The notes under the pieces were generated by a model that searched no databases, was not told where the DNA came from, and worked only from the letters and a program-made list of their open reading frames with translations. From Nocardioides sp. IC4_145 (lineage in GTDB: Bacteria; Actinomycetota; Actinomycetes; Propionibacteriales; Nocardioidaceae): DNA of 64,000 nt. The position numbers and the translations under genes were made by a program. Positions 61,098 through 64,000 of the stretch are shown here, piece after piece; position 1 is the first letter of the stretch; the number at the start of each line of letters is the position of its first letter. Location: positions 1-64,000 of the forward strand of contig NZ_JAANMS010000016.1 in the NCBI RefSeq assembly GCF_011250565.1, read 5' to 3'.

Positions 61098-62072
61098 ATG
61101 CCTGCGCAGCCGCCCCACGACCTCGACGCCTTCCGCTCCGCCCGCGCGCTGGCAGCCGCCCAGGGCGGGGTGGTGTCCCGACGCCAGCTCTACGCGGTCG
61201 GGGTCACCCGGTGGCAGGTCCGCGGCCAGGTCAGGGCCCGACGGTGGCAGCTGGTCGGCGCCCAGTCGGTGTGCCTGCACAACGCGACCATCAGCGACGC
61301 CGGCCACCACTGGGCCGCGGTCTTCCAGGGCGGGCCGCGCGCGTGCCTCGACGGCGCGTCGGCGCTGCTGGCGAGTGGCTTGCAGCGGTACGACGTGGAC
61401 CGGATCCGGGTGTCGGTGCCTCGAGGAGCCCGGGTGCGACGGGACCGGCGCTACGACATCCGGCAGACGCGGCGTTGGGACGCCGCGGACGTCGTGCCGA
61501 CCGGGGTGCCTCGGACCCGGCCGGCCACGGCGGCCGTCCGCGCGGCACTCTGGGCACGGACCGACCGGCAGGCGGCGTACCTCCTGACCCTGACGGTGCA
61601 GCAGGGTCTCGCGACCGCGGAGGAGGTGGGGACCGAGGCGCTGCGGGTGCGGCGGGACCGCCGCCGGGTTCTGGTGCAGCAGGTGGTGCACGAGCTGCTG
61701 GAGGGGGCGCGGACGCTGGACGAGGCGGCGATCGTGCGGGAGCTGGTACGCCGCGGCCTGCCGGCGCCGGCCCGGCAGGTCGTCCGGCGGGGGCGCCACG
61801 GCCGGTACGTCCTCGACCTCCACTGGCCCGCGCACCGGGTGGTCGTCGAGGTCGACGGCATCCAGCACGCCTGGGCCGACCACGTCGTGGGCGACGCCGT
61901 CCGGCAGAACGACCTCGTCCTGGCCGGTGACCGGGTCCTGCGTGTCCCGATGCTGGGCCTGCGGCTCGAGCCGGACACGTTCTACGGCCAGATCGAGCAG
62001 GTGCTCGCCGCGGGGCCGGTCCAGGACCGGGACGTCATGCGGACGGAGCACCCGCCTGCTCGCTCCGGATGA
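61098..62072 (+). CDS. AbiEi-like N-terminal / DUF559-type endonuclease-like protein (second copy)
   Basis: 324 aa. N-terminal winged-helix-like part: AAAQGGVVSRRQLYAVGVTR, then WQVRGQVRARRWQLVGAQSV. Middle: GPRACLDGASALLASGLQRY. The C-terminal PD-(D/E)xK-like core: YVLDLHWPAHRVVVEVDGIQ and DAVRQNDLVLAGDRVLRVP. The domain plan equals the gene at 25.7 kb but residues differ widely, so not a recent duplicate. The last ~13 residues and the stop are encoded by the downstream hairpin. Function unknown. Confidence 0.76.
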   Translation: MPAQPPHDLDAFRSARALAAAQGGVVSRRQLYAVGVTRWQVRGQVRARRWQLVGAQSVCLHNATISDAGHHWAAVFQGGPRACLDGASALLASGLQRYDVDRIRVSVPRGARVRRDRRYDIRQTRRWDAADVVPTGVPRTRPATAAVRAALWARTDRQAAYLLTLTVQQGLATAEEVGTEALRVRRDRRRVLVQQVVHELLEGARTLDEAAIVRELVRRGLPAPARQVVRRGRHGRYVLDLHWPAHRVVVEVDGIQHAWADHVVGDAVRQNDLVLAGDRVLRVPMLGLRLEPDTFYGQIEQVLAAGPVQDRDVMRTEHPPARSG

Positions 62073-62076
62073 CGTC
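62031..62076. repeat. Downstream hairpin of the second DUF559-type locus
   Basis: Arms GACGTCATGCGGA (62031-62043) and TCCGGATGACGTC (62064-62076) pair with one mismatch over a 20-nt loop, the same loop size as the upstream copy. TGACGTCA at 62070-62077 provides the stop codons of both convergent genes. Confidence 0.9.
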
Positions 62077-62587
62077 AGCGGCAGACCGGAACCACGACGA
62101 CCCACGGGCGGTCCCAGCCGGCCACGCGGAGCCGGCCGGTCTCGAACGCCTCCCGGGTGACGGTCACCGGGCCGCCGTGGGAGGGGTCGTAGAGGCGCAG
62201 GCGCCGCTCGTCGATGTCGAGCACGAGCACCACGTGGCGGGGGAGCCAGCGGTTGCCGACGTAGAGGGCGGACGGGCCGGCCGCGGCGTGGAGCGTGGAC
62301 CACCGGGCGCGGCGGACGCGGTGGCGGACGCCGGTGACCAGCGCGAGCTCGCGGGCCACCGCCCACGGGGGCGTGCCGAGGGAGCGTGGCCAGGGCAGCT
62401 GCAGACGGCCGTCCCGGGAGCGGGGACCGGTCACCCGGCGGTGCAGCGCGAGCACCTCGGCGGCGAAGGACCGCCCGGCCGTCGCGGCGTACTCCTCGTC
62501 GGCGAGCATGCGCACCGCCACCAGCACCGATGCCCCGCACGAGAGCCGGTCGGGCTGGCGCAGCGCCGCGCCCCAGGGGAGGGTCAC
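62075..62587 (-). CDS. Papain-like (C39-like) cysteine peptidase-like protein
   Basis: 170 aa. QPDRLSCGASVLVAVRML fits a Q...C-G-A active-site helix of the papain/C39 fold. PRHVVLVLDIDERRLRLYDP fits the strand with catalytic His and a following Asp. No signal peptide, so a cytoplasmic role is likely. GTG start overlapping the upstream stop (GTGA); the stop lies in the hairpin shared with the DUF559-type gene. Substrate unknown. Confidence 0.6.
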   Translation of the reverse strand: MTLPWGAALRQPDRLSCGASVLVAVRMLADEEYAATAGRSFAAEVLALHRRVTGPRSRDGRLQLPWPRSLGTPPWAVARELALVTGVRHRVRRARWSTLHAAAGPSALYVGNRWLPRHVVLVLDIDERRLRLYDPSHGGPVTVTREAFETGRLRVAGWDRPWVVVVPVCR

Positions 62588-63186
62588 GGCTCGGCGGTGA
62601 GCCGGCGCACGTCGGCGCAGGCCTCGTCGGGGGTCATCGGCACGCATCCCTTGGCGACCGCGTCGGCGACGACCTCACGCTGGGCGCGCATGAGGGCGAT
62701 GCCGCGGCGGACCAGCACCAGCGGCGGCTTGCGATGCTCGCGCAGGTCGCGCTGGAGCCGGAGCCAGAAGGTGCGCAGGGGGGAGCGGCGGATGCAGTAG
62801 GCCGCGGCGAGCAGCCCCGCCTCGCGCGCCGGCCGGACGACGTCAGGGGCGAAGATGCCCTCGGCGACGAAGAACCGCGACCCCTCGAGGTCGAGCGTCT
62901 GCCACCCGCAGCGGCCGTCGTGCGCGATGTCGTAGACCGGCACCTCGGCGCGGCCCTCCTCGCACAGCACGCGCATCGTGGCGAGGGCGTCGTCGGGCAG
63001 CCAGGAGTCGGGGTGGTCCCAGTCGACCATGCCGGCGTTCGCGCCGTGCTCGATGCGGGGGAGCGTCGGGTCGCCGCCGGACTTGTAGAAGTCGTCGAGG
63101 CGCAGCACCGGCAGCCCCATCCGCTCCGCCAGGCGGGACTTGCCCGACCCCGAGGGGCCGGCGAGGACGATCACCCGGGCGCGCAC
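62584..63186 (-). CDS. Uridine kinase-like P-loop protein
   Basis: 200 aa. Walker A VLAGPSGSGKSRLAERMG; VLRLDDFYKSGGDPTLPR is the DDFY element of uridine kinases; DWDHPDSW and PVYDIAHDGR are the nucleoside-binding region. It would phosphorylate uridine/cytidine, in line with the salvage genes nearby. GTG start. Coupled to the papain-like gene downstream. Confidence 0.85.
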   Translation of the reverse strand: MRARVIVLAGPSGSGKSRLAERMGLPVLRLDDFYKSGGDPTLPRIEHGANAGMVDWDHPDSWLPDDALATMRVLCEEGRAEVPVYDIAHDGRCGWQTLDLEGSRFFVAEGIFAPDVVRPAREAGLLAAAYCIRRSPLRTFWLRLQRDLREHRKPPLVLVRRGIALMRAQREVVADAVAKGCVPMTPDEACADVRRLTAEP

Positions 63187-63231
63187 CGGGGCATTCTGCC
63201 GTGGCCCGCCCCGATCCCCTCAGCCGGCGCC

Positions 63232-63627
63232 TCAGTCGACCTCGACCCGGTCCGCGACGACGCGGGCACGGCCACGTCGGAGCTTGAGGACCTTGGAGTA
63301 CGCCGCCACGAACTGGCGGTAGCCCCGCGCCGGCCCGTGGTAGGTCAGGAACCCCTTCGGGCCGTCGACCATCTTCCCAGTGCTGACGTCGTACCTGCTC
63401 TGGTGCCAGGGGCAGACCAGGCAGCCGTCGGCGTCGATGTGCCCCTTGCTGAGGTCGGCGAGCTGGTGCCGGCAACGCCGCGAGACCGCGAACGGCTCGC
63501 CCGTGCGCTCCGTGGGGTCCTGGGTGTCGGTCGTGCGGCGGAGGCCGACCACCCACTGCCCGACGAGGCGGACCTTGCCGCCAGCGAGCTCGGCCAGGGG
63601 GACGCTGGGGCGCTTGTCGTCGCTCAT
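63232..63627 (-). CDS. Rieske [2Fe-2S] domain protein
   Basis: 131 aa, a stand-alone Rieske ferredoxin-like domain. Cluster ligands in SRRCRHQLADLSKGH and LVCPWHQSRYD (C-x-H ... C-x2-H). The C-terminal ~40 residues (GPARGYRQFVAAYSKVLKLR) are basic. No oxygenase catalytic domain. Probably electron transfer to an unlinked partner. Confidence 0.85.
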   Translation of the reverse strand: MSDDKRPSVPLAELAGGKVRLVGQWVVGLRRTTDTQDPTERTGEPFAVSRRCRHQLADLSKGHIDADGCLVCPWHQSRYDVSTGKMVDGPKGFLTYHGPARGYRQFVAAYSKVLKLRRGRARVVADRVEVD

Positions 63628-63691
63628 GCCCGGCCGGTACCCACCCCGACCGACTCGACTGACCCGGAGTGACGACTCGGTGGGGAGGGGG

Positions 63692-64000
63692 TCAGTAGCC
63701 GGCGGAGCCGGTGGGCCGGTCGCCGTCGGAGGAGAGGAGCGCGCGGCTGCCGGAGACGCCGAGGCGGGTGGCGCCGGCGGCGATCATGGCGCGGGCCTGG
63801 TCGAGGGTGCGCACGCCGCCGGAAGCCTTGACCTGCAGGTCGGGGACCGTCTGGGCCATCAGTCGCACGGCGTGCTCGGAGGCGCCGCCGGAGGGGTGGA
63901 ACCCGGTCGAGGTCTTCACGAAGTCGGCACCGGCCGCGGCGGCCGCCCGGCAGACGCCGACGATCTCGTCGTCGGTCAGTGCGGCGGACTCGATGATGAC
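63692..64000 (-). CDS. deoC: Deoxyribose-phosphate aldolase, 5' end outside window
   Basis: The 102 C-terminal residues are visible; the frame is open to the window edge. Cleaves deoxyribose-5-phosphate to glyceraldehyde-3-phosphate and acetaldehyde. The Schiff-base Lys is in DFVKTSTGF and the second Lys in [19 protein letters not shown] closes the barrel. Completes the route from DeoA product to central carbon. Confidence 0.95.
   Translation of the reverse strand, partial: VIIESAALTDDEIVGVCRAAAAAGADFVKTSTGFHPSGGASEHAVRLMAQTVPDLQVKASGGVRTLDQARAMIAAGATRLGVSGSRALLSSDGDRPTGSAGY

Overview
This window is high-GC (roughly 70-73 percent) actinobacterial chromosome, with codons ending almost always in G or C. 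Gene content and order point to Nocardioides or a close relative in the Nocardioidaceae. The supports are a monomeric NADP isocitrate dehydrogenase, a b558-type succinate dehydrogenase, methylmalonyl-CoA mutase with MeaB, DUF3017 after folD, and an SCO4848-type membrane protein. The order uvrD1/pcrA - M23 peptidase - sucC - sucD - membrane protein - purN - purH matches Mycobacterium tuberculosis Rv0949-Rv0957. The wider run sucCD - purNH - folD - mdh - trpS - SCO4848 - sdh - nucleoside transporter - cdd - deoA - add follows Streptomyces. Species assignment is inference from memory of these genomes; no search was run.

Layout. 1-6.5 kb: the 3' part of a UvrD/PcrA helicase, a secreted M23 peptidase on the minus strand, a degenerate B12-binding-like protein, and sucCD. 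6.5-10.4 kb: an ECF sigma factor coupled to a membrane-anchored partner, then a single protein that joins a sigma-like domain to a similar extracellular sensor. 10.5-15.5 kb: a PerM/DUF6350 membrane protein, purN, a ZTP riboswitch, purH, folD and DUF3017. 15.7-21.2 kb: mdh, two lipoproteins, an aquaporin and icd. 21.3-25.5 kb: MFS exporter, trpS, 2H phosphoesterase, YihY and SCO4848-type protein. 25.5-26.8 kb: an AbiEi/DUF559-type nuclease-like gene enclosed by mirror-arranged palindromes. 26.9-30.4 kb: sdhCAB. 30.5-39.5 kb: a glycosyltransferase, mutA-mutB-meaB, a ScyD-like secreted protein and an M20 amidohydrolase. 39.7-46.8 kb: a BMP-type nucleoside ABC transporter with cdd and deoA. 46.8-59.8 kb: an accessory block holding a spermidine synthase-like fusion, MetPS-like importer, PD40 propeller, OYE reductase, prfC, a second ECF/partner pair, an Rmf/CrpP-like protein, an internally duplicated exporter with TetR, a frameshifted gene and a MaoC hydratase. 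59.8-64 kb: add, a second hairpin-flanked DUF559-type gene, a papain-like protein, a uridine kinase-like protein, a Rieske protein and the 3' part of deoC.

How the genes fit together. sucCD, icd, mdh and sdhCAB supply most of the TCA cycle. mutAB-meaB feeds propionyl-CoA carbon into succinyl-CoA. The BMP importer, cdd, deoA, add and deoC form a nucleoside uptake and salvage route ending in central carbon. purN, purH and folD form a purine and one-carbon unit under ZTP control. At least eight genes look leaderless: a TANNNT -10 hexamer lies 6-8 bases before the start codon.

The most unusual structures are the two AbiEi/DUF559-type genes. Each lies between locus-specific palindromes that overlap neighbouring gene ends, and each has a GTCCACAG box about 50 bp before its start. 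Also notable are the sigma-sensor fusion, the duplicated DUF3533-like exporter and a 5-bp repeat frameshift.
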